In this document: positions 24,378 through 34,667 of the stretch, one piece after another
Layout of the letters: each line of letters opens with the position of its first letter
Position numbering within the stretch: position 1 is the first letter of the stretch
Source: Sipunculus nudus
Lineage: Eukaryota > Annelida > Sipuncula > Golfingiida > Sipunculidae
Assembly (NCBI GenBank): GCA_026874595.1
Contig: CM049317.1
Span: forward strand, 70,703,618 to 70,767,617
Length of the DNA: 64,000 nucleotides
Reading direction: 5' to 3'
Position numbers and translations under genes: made by a program
The notes under the pieces: generated by a model
What the model was told of the DNA's origin: nothing
What the model saw: only the letters and a program-made list of their open reading frames with translations
Database searches by the model: none

Positions 24378-25159
24378 CTGGGGAACACAGCAAGTACAGC
24401 TGAGACAGCAAGCTAGACCTTGGCCTTATCAGTAACAGTCATGGGGGGGGGGGTGTTACATATATCTGTGAATACAGTATTACTACTCATTACTGACCCT
24501 GAAGAATTCTGGTTATTGTCACTATAAGGATGCAGACATTTGTTTTTGTAAAATAACAATGCTTTGATAAATATTGTTGATTTTGTATGGCAATATTTAA
24601 CAGCTGGAAGGCAGGTGTGTTTTAGCTGTTACAACTATATATAATTATAAATCCAATGAAACATTAGGATAATGTTTAGGGATTACCATAATTAGTCAGT
24701 AGCATATTACATCAATACCCAATGTTCTGTATTTATGAACTAGTTATCAATGGTAATGGGATTCTGTAGTACTTGTATATAAACTACATTACAAAAGAAA
24801 TAATGTTTCTTATAATATATCAATGCCACAAAATATAAACAATATGTATTTTTATATTGTGTTTTGATTAAATGATCTTTTTCTGCACGAATACTAGTGT
24901 TAAATGTTTACATCACTTAAGGAATAAATCAGAAAATACCAGAATATAATTACTAATTATTAGTATCATTTTTTAATATACCTAAAATTCTGAGGAAGCT
25001 GGTTATTTTGACCCCCATATTACCATACTTCTTCATTATTAATTCAGTTTAATTCATTTTGTTTGAAAAACATAAATAGTTTGGACTTAGAAGTTTCTGC
25101 AGCATTTTGGTTCCCTTCGAAAATTTCTAAGTCCTATCTTGTAGCACAATAAGCCTCAA

Positions 25160-25460
25160 ATATATAAACATATAACTGACATATAACTGACATATACAGA
25201 GCTCCTTAATGTGCATGCTACCTTACATCTCCCATACAAGTCACATATAACTGAAATATAGAGAATAGCTTTAAGTGTGACTCCCTTATAGCTGACATAT
25301 AACAAACATACAACTCCCTTATAACTCACATATAACAATGCCTGGCTAAACATATAGCTGCAATATAAATATAACTCACATACACAGCACTTATATGGGA
25401 AATATAAGGGACATATAAGGCCCTTATATGGGACATATAAGGCACATATATGTGAGTACT
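25160..25460. repeat. right subterminal palindrome array of the transposon
   Basis: Repeated 'catataactgacatata', 'cttataactcacatataac', and towards the end 'ttatatgggacatataaggcacatatatgtg'. The last 45 bases closely match, in reverse complement, the beginning of the left array at 21428. The minus frame 25156-25527 (many Tyr-Val-Ser-Tyr) is this array. Confidence 0.8.
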
Positions 25461-28177
25461 TTTCATTTTCGTAATGGATACCAAAAATTAGATCAAAATT
25501 CTGTAAAATTTTTTTAAATATTGGCAAAAATATAAAATTGGTACCTTAAATTTTGCCCAACTTTGGCCACGGCACATTTTTTTCCTGTAAGTACTGTGGA
25601 TTTAATTTTCACATCATGTATACACAAGGATTTAATTTGTTAAAATCTGAAATTTGAAAATAAAAGCTGCAAAATTAGGCTAGTTATTGAATTTTTTGGA
25701 GGCTCTTGTTGTATTCCCTTAGTCATTGTCAAGCAGTCCACTTTGATGACTGTAGGTCATTTAGTGCACATCTCTATGCTCCCCAAGCTGTTGGCATAAT
25801 TTTATATGTCCCCAAAATCTCCTACCATACCGAAAATTGGGTCATTAGGACTTTGTTCCTTCGAGATATTAAGGAAAAATCTCTGTTTTTCATTTAAAAA
25901 AAGCCATTGTTACACTTCAAGGCTGCCTAATATCAAAACCACTGATCTGTTTTTGATAGTATTTAGTATTCACATTCTTTCATACATTTTCTATGAACAT
26001 CCCAAAAATTAGGTCAGTATTTGGTATTATTTTGAAGTTATGGGCCAAAACATAATGCAATTTTTTTAAAAATTAGGAAATATATTTATTCACCTAACAT
26101 GGGAATTGCTGAACCTAGAGACTTTTTTTCAGGAATATAACTTTATATAATCAAGATTCAATTGTTTACCCAAAATTAGATCTGAATTTTGCAAATTTTT
26201 CAAGTTATTAGCATAAATAAAAAATCAATACCTTAAATTTTGTCCAACTTTGGCACTGTTGATTTAATTTTCACAACATATATACATAAGGATTTAATCT
26301 TTTAAAATCTGAAATTTCAAAGAAATTAATTGGAAAGAATAGCTTTTATTCATGTTTTCATACACCATGTCAAGTGTTGTTTACAATTAGCCCACCTAGT
26401 AGTACAGCCTTCACTTGCATTATGTAACCCACCCCAGGCAGCTTGCCTTGGGTCAGCTTGGCCACTAGCAGCAGGCTTCCCCTCTGCCCTGCACTCCCCC
26501 CCCCACCCCCCAGCTAATGCATAAACTAGATGAATGTTATAATTTACTGTATTTTATTTTATTCTTGGCTATGCTACATTTAAGATCTTGTATTGTACCA
26601 CCAGGGGTACAATGATTAAAGTGCACATTTAATTGTGTCCACACAGTGATGTATTGCTATGAAAGTGTAGATGTTCATCAGATAAGTAATGCTTTACTTC
26701 AGAAGAGTAAAACTTCACCAGGTGTGAAATTGACTATTCATTCCAGTAATTAATTATAGCTGAGATTGTAATTAGCATAATGATATTGTTTGTCCCTCAT
26801 TCAACCAACAGTGTGTATACTTTATTTGAAAAGATGTTTTTATTTTATCAAATTTACTGAATCTTTTATTTTATTTTGGTGAATAAAATTAAGCATGTAT
26901 TGAAAACTCCAATGTGCAAACTTAGAATTCTAATATTTTAACTTATATTTTCATTTTTTTTAACAAATTTATAACACTAGTAAATAAAAAAAAAATGAGT
27001 CAGATAAAAACTATTAATGGAAAAAGAGGATATGCTAAAAAAAAATAGGCTTATATATAAACTTAAATGCATTATTCCCTTGAAAGTGAAATAAAGGTAT
27101 TAGTCCATTTGGTCCACATGCCTGTCCATCTGTAAATTTTTCATATGCCTCACAGTATCTCAAAATTTTAACTGTTTTTCTTCATGACAGTCTTCTCAGA
27201 GTATTAGTTTGCAATCATATATTTAGAACTTTACTATAACAAAGTAGGAGGGCCCCTTTCCTCTTAGCTTCTCATATGCTTATATAAATGAAAAACATTA
27301 AAATAGAATTTTTTTCATATTTTGCATTTGCAAAAATTTAAAACTTAAGCTGGGCCCTGTGACCCATGGGTCCTTTCTTTATATTCTGGATTCTCAACAT
27401 CATTGTTTGGTTTAAAACTGAATAAATACCAGACATGGTGTGAATACTTTGCAAATGTATTTGAAAACGAATATGAATATGTACTCCATTGTAAAATTTC
27501 TTTCATAAAATGGGAATTCAGGTAAAAATGAAAGTATTTGAATACCAGTGCAAATACTTTCAAAATGTATTCATGAATGCATTCATGAATATATTCTATA
27601 ATATTATTTTAATAATCATTTCAGTTATATTTTATTAAAAAATCATATGATTCTCTTATTATTTTTATGAAAAATTTTATTTGGCACAATATTTGTTATT
27701 AAACTTTAATAAATAGTTAAACTCTTATCTTATATGTGCTGACCAAGTCAAAATCTGTATGACAATAGCACTCCATTTGTTAATAAAATAAATGATATAA
27801 ATCTCTTCCCTGTCTCCAAAGAAACTATCAAAATCATACATTATCTAAACACCAACAACTCATAATACAGCTTATATTTATTTTCACACAAAAATAGCAT
27901 GTGCCTCATTTCAAAATCATATTTTTTATCATATATAACAGCTGAGCGCCGTGACCCATGGGTCCCTTGTGCTAACAAATAATTATAATTTATTCTTAGA
28001 ACAATCCTAACATTTCAACACACTAAATCAATACAATTACATAGTATAACAATAAAATGTACAGTGCCAGAGTGTCCGGATCCTAGGCTTTGATTTCTGC
28101 ATGGATAACACCACTGTCACAGCTCAACAAGAGTCCTTTTATATAAATAATCCACGTAAATAGTAATAATCCAAATA

Positions 28178-29316
28178 CTGCAGAAAGGTATTTCTGCCCT
28201 GCTGATGGCAGAAATTAGGCAGAAAACCAGAAATGGCAGATAAAATTATCAAAATATATATTGGTTTTTGAAAAGAGATAGTTATCTTAATAAATCAAAA
28301 ACTGCTTTGAATGCAAGCTTTTATTAATGTATTTAGTTTTATAGTCATTTTATTGAATATAGTCAATTATAACAATGCCCAATGTGCCTCTTAACATTCT
28401 GTAACAAGCGAGGTTTGCAAGTCCTAGGCAGGGAGAGAGGAGGATTAAGCAACAGGATTATAAACTGGTTTCAATTGCCAGCTAAAAACAGCACTTTGTA
28501 TAACACCAAATGTGCCTGTATTTATGACTAAGAGCTTTATCACATGTGTAGTGACTCAAACAGTGTAGTCAAAGGGCTGTTTTTGGCTCAAAATTTTCAG
28601 GTTTATGTGATGCATGATTTTCAGTTGACTGGGAGTATGCAATTCCAGCTGTAGAGCCTGTACTGTCCTGTAGGTTCCTGCAAAGCAGGAGACGATACAT
28701 ATGTGTGGCACATGGGTTCTAGGCTGAGGTAATGTCATCATCATAGCCCTTTAGGTTTGCTGATATGCATTAATTTATTTACATAGACATTTATGTTTAA
28801 CTAGTACCTGAAAAAATGCAACAGAGTCTTGCTCCAGTAGCATTCTGCTAAGGCTTGGCATCTTAGGGGATAGGGTAGACAAGCCTGAGTCAAGTGGTTA
28901 CTATATTAACGAGAGTGATGTTGAAAGATCATGTGATCCTTCATGCATGACATATACTGAATATGATGACGTAACAGAGCCTGTGACTTGAACCTCTACA
29001 GGAAACTTGCTTATGTTTAGCTTATTTCTGACCGAATGATCAGTCAGGCCACCCCCCCCCCCCCCCAAACCTTCCTTTTGTTTAGGTTTCTCAGACCTTC
29101 TTCAGGGAGTACCTGGACCCTCCAGTAATTATTTATATATTCTGTCACAAGTTTACACTTTGTTCATTTTCATTACTATTATAATACTGTTGTATTTACT
29201 CCATCATATTTTAAGTTGGTTAGCAATATTATATTCATTTTATCACAGTTTCAGGGTAATTCTGCCCTAATGGCAGAAACAAGGGCAGAAAGGTATTTCT
29301 GCAGAACTGCAGTTGC
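28178..29316. repeat. possible small element with TGCAGAAA/TTTCTGCC ends
   Basis: Left: 'tgcagaaaggtatttctgccct-gatggcagaaa-aggcagaa' near 28178-28222. Right (29250-29316): the same words in inverse order. Each end is nearly palindromic in itself, so TIR status is uncertain and no target duplication was found. The interior has no supported gene. Confidence 0.35.
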
Positions 29317-29340
29317 CAGGCAAAACTGACAGCAGAAAAG

Positions 29341-29640
29341 GCAATGACTAGACTGGCCCAGTCCATGAAATTGTTATGACCTAATTGTTGCTTCTGACAG
29401 AGAAATCAAATGTTCACGTGTTGTTTCGCACTTATTAACAGTACCACCATCTAGCGGCAACTCATATAACTAATTTACAATTTTCTGACCCTCTTATTTC
29501 ATGGACTAGCTGGTAATCTTGGCTAGTTCCCAGACGGTCAGTGCCACCCATCACTGACTCGCTGAACTAAGGTCTTTTCCAGTGATTTCAGCAGTGTTCT
29601 TTCCCAGATTCTTTTTCAAAACCAACATGGTTCATTCAGT
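29341..29640 (+). repeat. family I repeat, copy 1
   Basis: Matches 57831-58110. Starts 'gactggcccagtccatgaaat', whose reverse complement reappears at about 29498-29515 (atttcatggact), giving an internal ~165-base inverted-repeat unit; homology between the two copies continues past it through 'tttcca-aaaccaacatgg'. The frame 29582-29788 begins inside it and is not considered a gene. Confidence 0.6.
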
Positions 29641-30149
29641 CATCGCCTATTCTGGGCTTCCAGTTGGCTACTTCACCATTATTTTAAGCATTTTATTTGT
29701 AAACGCAAATACTAAAGCCAAGGCAGGGCTAGGCAATGGCAGAAATTTTCCAACCCTGGTTTCTCTGATCTGTATAAAAATATTATGATTGATGGTGAAA
29801 GGAACTCAACTGAAGACAATGGTGTCTTCATGGAAACCATCTCTGACTATAAATATCTGAAGTTAATTCATTCACAGTCATCATATTATTGCAGTGTTTG
29901 AACATATGAGGTATGTTGAGAGTGATTAGGGATGAAGGTGAAATGGATTTCACAAATTGAAAATTACTGTATATTTCAAGAAATATTTTGGAAAATATTT
30001 ATTTTTTTGCAGCCTCCTGGAGTAAACGTATGTATATGTGTACTTAACTGTAAATGTGGCCAACATGAGGTGAAAAAAAAATTCATTTTCCTTTTGTTGT
30101 GTCATTATATAAATTTATCCATTTTTCTGTTGAGATGCGTATAAATGCG

Positions 30150-30939
30150 ATTGAGTTATTCCTTCTCATTTCAGCAGATCTGAGAGAGTATTGTTGCATG
30201 ACCTCTCCCAATTTGCTTAATACTTCTTTGTCTGATAGAGACATATAATAATAGGTACTTGACCAAATTTGGGAAATTTCTAACAAATACTCTCAATTTC
30301 TGTGTGACTGAATTATGTTATTACAAACTCAGAGGGGAACTTTTTAAGGAAAGGTGCAGTTTTGAAGGAGGCATATCTTTGGACTGGGTAGTCCATGAGA
30401 CTAGATATTGTGCAGATTGAACATTCTGTACTGGCTTAATGGATAGATAGAGTCAGATCAATAATATAATATAGTTTGTGTGTGTTACAAGCCCCTAGAA
30501 AACACATAAAATCAGGCAAGATTATATTTTTTCATATTTTGTGTTTTAATGTCACCAGTTAAAACAATCACAACACCTTAACCTTGCAAATAAGTTCAAA
30601 ATGTCTAATAATACTGAAAATTATACTTGGCTAGATTTAGCCAATATGTCTGAAAATGTGCCCTACTTATGCTACAGAAATGAAAAATCACATTTTCAAA
30701 AACCTTAAAATAATAAGCTTAAACATGAATGTAATTCTGCATTTCTTCTGGTGGTTATGAAAACCTTAAAAATAACATTTTTACATAACGTTTTTAATGT
30801 ACAGTCTATTTACATGATCTGAATCTGAACAAAAGGGATTTGCAGTTCCTGCCATTTTGAATTGGTTTTTATTATATTGTGCTTTGAATAGGTCAGATTT
30901 CTTTATAGTAAGGTTGCTGCCCTCATATATTTGCTAAAG
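30150..30939. other. no gene seen
   Basis: AT-rich; one short minus frame (30083-30286) without recognisable features. Confidence 0.5.
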
Positions 30940-32196
30940 TCCAGGTTGTAGGAATGCTGAAAGGACAAAGAATGTGTGCTGTTGGGATAGAAACAATGTC
31001 TTTCATTTTGGCCATGAAAAATTCTCGCTTGGTCTGCCAGGATGCATGAATTTACAAACAGTTCATTAAATTCATAAGATGTATCAGACACAATCTCAAC
31101 TCACCATCTTTTGTCATAAATACAAGTAAAAATATTGGCCTTGGAGGGAAGTCATGGTGATAGAGTCACCAGGCACACCTTAATTCTCATTAGTAGAGGT
31201 TCTCCTTCCATAAGGTTCTTGATTAGATAGTGAAGCAACAAAACCATCAACATCTGAAAACATTTTGCATTGTCAAATCCAACATATAGCTAATGCCCTG
31301 AGCAAGAACACCTTCTTTATTCACAAAGAACTGTGATGTTCATCTTAGCCCAGCAGTATACTTCCTCTGGGGTTAATGTGTGCATGTGCTCTTCACAACC
31401 TTAGGCTTTGCAGACTGGCTCCTGTCAACCCTTCATAGGGCCCTTTGCCATTGGTTGTAGCAAAATAGTGTCACTCCGCTGTGAGTCCAAAATCATACTA
31501 CACTAGTGATTTCACAGATTTGACATAATCATAAAGTTTTTAGCTTGTGAAGAAGCTCCATCTGAGAAGTAGTCTATAAATTTCCTTAGAGCTGGATGAA
31601 TAGTCATGATATATGGTACAAGCACTTTCTGGAAGGTGTGCACTGTGTCATGTTTTAAACAGTCACAAAACACAAAATGTCTGCTTCCACTTGTCCATTG
31701 AGATTATTGTAGACCACAAATGGATGGAGTATGGCCACACTCTTCCCCAAGTGAAAGGCCTGAGCAGCATCTTAAAATGACAAAGGAATATTTTCTGAAA
31801 GGTCACCACAAAATTGCAGTATCATCAGCAAAATGTTTTCTTGTTTTAATCAGACAAGTAGGAACTCTGGACCTTGGCTATGCAGTGGTGTTTGGTGACT
31901 AGGTCTACTTTAGTGATGAGATTTTCTATGAAAGCAGAGCATGTCTCTTCATGTTCATGGGTTACCAGTGCTGTCTGGTTAGTATGAACCCACTTATCTA
32001 CCCATTGGTTCTGTCACAAACCAGCTTCCCCAGGATAGTTGTCACACATGTGGAGCACATACTGCTTGTGGTCTTCAGTACAGACAAGCTTTGTAATCAG
32101 CATGTGGTAGGTGACATCAGGACCTATGCAAGATGCCATCAGCATTACATTTTGGTGTATGGTGCACAGAGGTTGAATGAATACTTCTATCTCCAA
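30940..32196 (-). pseudogene. broken copy of a widespread uncharacterised invertebrate protein family
   Basis: Reading down the minus strand from 32196: CTIHQNVMLMASCI, KQYVLHMCDNYPGEAGL, VTKHHCIAKVQSSYL, then after stops and a frameshift DAAQAFHLGKSVAILHPFVV, YNNLNGQVEADILCFV, a frameshift, CDCLKHDTVHTFQKVLVPYI, LRKFIDYFSDGASSQAKNF, and near 31040 MHPGRPSENFSWPK. These follow, in order, landmarks I recall from a protein family found in many copies in cnidarians, insects and molluscs (Cys-x-Thr-x-His-Gln-Asn-x-Lys-Leu-Met, a Cys/His cluster, Tyr-Phe-Ser-Asp-Gly-Ala, and a C-terminal Met-His-Pro...Trp-Pro). Function is unknown; multiplicity suggests a mobile-element link. At least five stops and two frameshifts make this copy dead. 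No introns are needed, so it may be a retrocopy or a single-exon original. Confidence 0.7.
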
Positions 32197-32259
32197 CTAG
32201 GAAATATCAATGCACCATATATATGTACCATTTACCACATTCTGAATCAGTCCTTAAAC

Positions 32260-33185
32260 TGAAAATTTAAGAAATTGATTTATATTGATGTGCTGGAAAG
32301 GTGTTTGATAATTTTCAATTTGCTGGATGCTGTTAAAATATTCTGCCACCTCAAATGTATTTGTAATATTGAATCCTTGCAGTGAGCCATGGGAAATAAA
32401 GATAAAAAGAATAACTAATAAAAATAAGTTTTCGGGATTATTTTGTGCTGATTTATGTTTCTGCAATATATTTACACATTTCAAATCAGTATTATATACA
32501 TGCTGGAAGGGACACTACCCATTCCAAAAAAAATCTGATGCAAAAGAAGATGTAATCACTCCATTCATTCTTTTAAACCATTAAAAATACAGGCACTGAG
32601 TAATTTTATAAAGTTTTCACACTTGGTTTACAGATGATCAAATCCTGGAACAAAGTCTGTCCAGGAATTCTCCATATCTAATATCTGCATGAAAAATATT
32701 GAGCATCTTCTATCTGGCCCACATTGATTTTTCAGCAATTGAATGTATGCTTTTTTAAATTTTTGACCAACTTTATTGAGCACATTCTCAAATTTGAAGC
32801 TTACAGCCTTTGAGGAAAACCAGGCAAGTATATTCAGCAAATTCAGTATGAATTTTCTATTCATTTATTAGAGGAAAAAATTGATAATGATCCTTAAAAA
32901 GTGAAAAAAAATATTCGCAAAAAAATGCATTTACAGGATTTTTTATTGCAAAAACTATTGAGATTTTACCACATTTAGATAGATTTTCAATTACTTTATA
33001 TACATACTTTGAAAGTAAAAACAATTAAACCAACAAAAAGAGTATTAATACTTTTTAAGCCTCTTAAATTGCAGCTCATCAGGGTACTGTAACAATTCAT
33101 AAATTATTCCACAAGAGAAAATAAAATAATTTGGAGTTCTTTAAGTTTGACAGTAAAGAAAAGAAAAAACATGATAAAGATATGA
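32260..33185. other. no gene seen
   Basis: AT-rich with short frames on both strands (32254-32484, 32327-32584, 32628-32864). They could include an unrecognised N-terminal part of the broken gene below 32196, but nothing supports that directly. Confidence 0.45.
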
Positions 33186-33189
33186 AGAA

Positions 33190-33960
33190 GTAGTGCAACA
33201 TCCATTTGTTGATTCAGTTGGAATGACTCAATTTCAGAATCAGGTTACTTCCATTTACTTAATATGGGAAAAATATGTCATTATATCACAGATGATGCTT
33301 GTAATTGTACTTAAAAATGCAACTGTCACTTCCAGATTAGACTATGGTGTGCCAGGATCACTCATCAGTACGATACAGCTTTTAAAAATACTGAGGCCAG
33401 GATTATAACTCAGATGTAAAAAAAGTGCCCATATCACCCCAATACTGATACAACTGCACTGGTTACCTAAGGAATATTAGATTCAGTTTAAGATTCTCCT
33501 TTGTACCTACAAAGCTTTGAAAGGTCTGGACCTATCATATCCAAGTGATCTTCTTGTTCAACACATTCTATAAACAGCCCTGCCTTCTTTGAAAAAGTGC
33601 TTATTGGCAACACTGATGACCTGGACTGTCATTTTTGTGGAGAAATGTTTTAGGATAGTTGCCCAGGCTCTAGCTGTTTAACAGCTTACCTGACATTGTT
33701 AAAAATGCTTATTCTTTAGTTACTTTCAAATCATGTTTAAAAACATCAATTTAAATCATTTTGTATCTAAACTCTTACAGTACATGTATTCATTTTTATC
33801 ATTCTTACATTTCATTGTATTGTACATTTTACTTTAGCTTTCATGCTTTTAATTGTACAGCGTTTAAGCACAAGATTCCCTTCCAGATTTAGTGCTGTAT
33901 AAATATTTTTATAATAATAATAATAATAAAGAATTATCAGTAATAAAAATAATAATATAT
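33190..33960 (+). mobile_element. LINE 3' fragment, L2/CR1-like
   Basis: Translates, with frame breaks, to the conserved C-terminal part of an L2/CR1-type ORF2: TSRLDYG-VPGSLIS (33338 on), then HITPILIQLHWLPKEY, IQFKILLCTYKALKGLDLSY, PSDLLVQ and a Leu/Pro-rich tail ending near LPDIV-KNA. Consensus 'TSRLDYCN-LLYGLP' is shortened here by a deletion. Downstream 'gtgctgtataaatattttt' followed by (ATA)n at 33910-33935 is the usual 3' end of such LINEs. Several stops; inactive, heavily 5'-truncated. Confidence 0.8.
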
Positions 33961-34175
33961 ATATAAAGAAAGCACACTTATTTCCTGTTAATTTAATATA
34001 ATGTAAATGTCGCAGTCCACTATCAGATATCACAGTATATTGCAGTAATAAATTTGTAGGCAGTATCCAGTCCTATTATATACATGCTCTGATTTATACT
34101 TGCTCTGATGTATATAGCACTGAACACAGCATGTGACATCCCAATGACCTTCCACTCACAGGCTATGAGAAATGG

Positions 34176-34222
34176 AGGATTCTTTAGGTTTGGCAAGATG
34201 AGGATTCTTTAGGTTTGGCAAG
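34176..34222. repeat. 23-bp tandem duplication
   Basis: 'gaggattctttaggtttggc' plus 'aag' occurs twice in succession with one base between variants, a recent local duplication. Confidence 0.8.
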
Positions 34223-34308
34223 CTGCCAAACACCCAGTCAGTTTGCCCTTGGAAAGGTATATGATTGGCTCTGCATGTAAACAATGATTAGATGCCTGCA
34301 ACCTTCAG

Positions 34309-34434
34309 AGCTGGTAAAAGAAATTTTGATTGGCGGTAATCAAACATTGGTACACCAGTGGCAAGCTCTTGTGGCACTGCAAGAGGAAATATCCAAACAG
34401 TTGGGGATATCTGACCTCAAGCCATACCAGCAAG
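34309..34434 (+). CDS. candidate internal exon, unrecognised
   Basis: Flanked by acceptor CAACCTTCAG and donor CAAG|GTATAG; 41 codons are open in phase 1-1: LVKEILIGGNQTLVHQWQAL, then VALQEEISKQLGISDLKPYQ. The composition is amphipathic and unlike the surrounding low-complexity translation. The last part loosely recalls the segment before the first helicase motif in RecQ-type proteins (Leu-Lys-x-x-Gln), but the helicase motif itself is not present. With AT-rich DNA a 41-codon open stretch has an appreciable chance of occurring at random. Confidence 0.25.
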
Positions 34435-34667
34435 GTATAGAGGCTCTCTAGAAAGGTGACAATTGCAACATGTATTCCAACATGGAGGGGCTGTTGAAAA
34501 AGTCTGTGCCACCAAACACTGTTGACCACAGTGTAAATTGACGGGCACCCATTAGAACATCGATTGTGCTGGTGATCCCTACAATGTGATTAGTAAAATA
34601 TTACACAGGAGAATTTCCTCAGAGACTGCACTGTCCGGTGGCAAAACCTGATGGGCAATCGTGGATT

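Larger units (their letters stand above)
21412..25477 (-). mobile_element. 4,066-bp TIR DNA transposon inserted in element A2
   Basis: Defined by comparison with uninterrupted family A copies. Left end CCCTTACCGAAAAT, right end (reverse complement) CCATTACGAAAAT: an imperfect inverted repeat that continues into AAGT and CATATATGTG on both sides. AT flanks it on both sides (21410-21411, 25478-25479), consistent with a 2-bp duplication. Both subterminal zones are arrays of CATATATG and CTTATAAG-type palindromes. The interior holds remnants of a minus-strand spliced gene. Superfamily unresolved: the short TIR and possible AT duplication would fit an ISL2EU-like or another 2-bp group, but no catalytic motif was seen. 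Confidence 0.75.
20889..27970 (+). mobile_element. family A element A2, split by a TIR transposon
   Basis: 5' hairpin TAGCTCAGCTGACT-TTA-AGTCATCTGAGCTA at 20889-20919, GTCC/GTCT tract at about 20938-20995, first core from 21049. Family A text stops at 21411 (...tttaattgtat) and resumes at 25478 (ataccaaaaattagatc); the uninterrupted copy at 50133-50160 reads straight through. The second core begins at about 25803 and the 3' end CAGCTGAGCGCCGTGACCCATGGGTCCCTTG occupies 27941-27970 (quoted in parts: CAGCTGAGC, then GACCCATGGGTC, then CCTTG). Without the insertion it is about 3.0 kb, like A1. An additional partial end motif at 27350-27377 indicates that its 3' half is itself mosaic. Confidence 0.7.

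Noticed and set aside
26330-26524. Cys/Pro-rich 64-codon frame
   Set aside because: Corresponds to a core-end segment of family A that is also present at 17521-17690 and 51040-51200 in altered frames.
29700-29891. Open stretch ending '...FMETISDYKYLKLIHS', LINE-like
   Set aside because: Only one weak YKYL-like motif; no flanking reverse-transcriptase motifs or frame support.
31810-31845. FADDTAIL-like reading suggesting a reverse transcriptase
   Set aside because: It is one short frame within the broken uncharacterised gene; neighbouring codons follow that family, not a polymerase.
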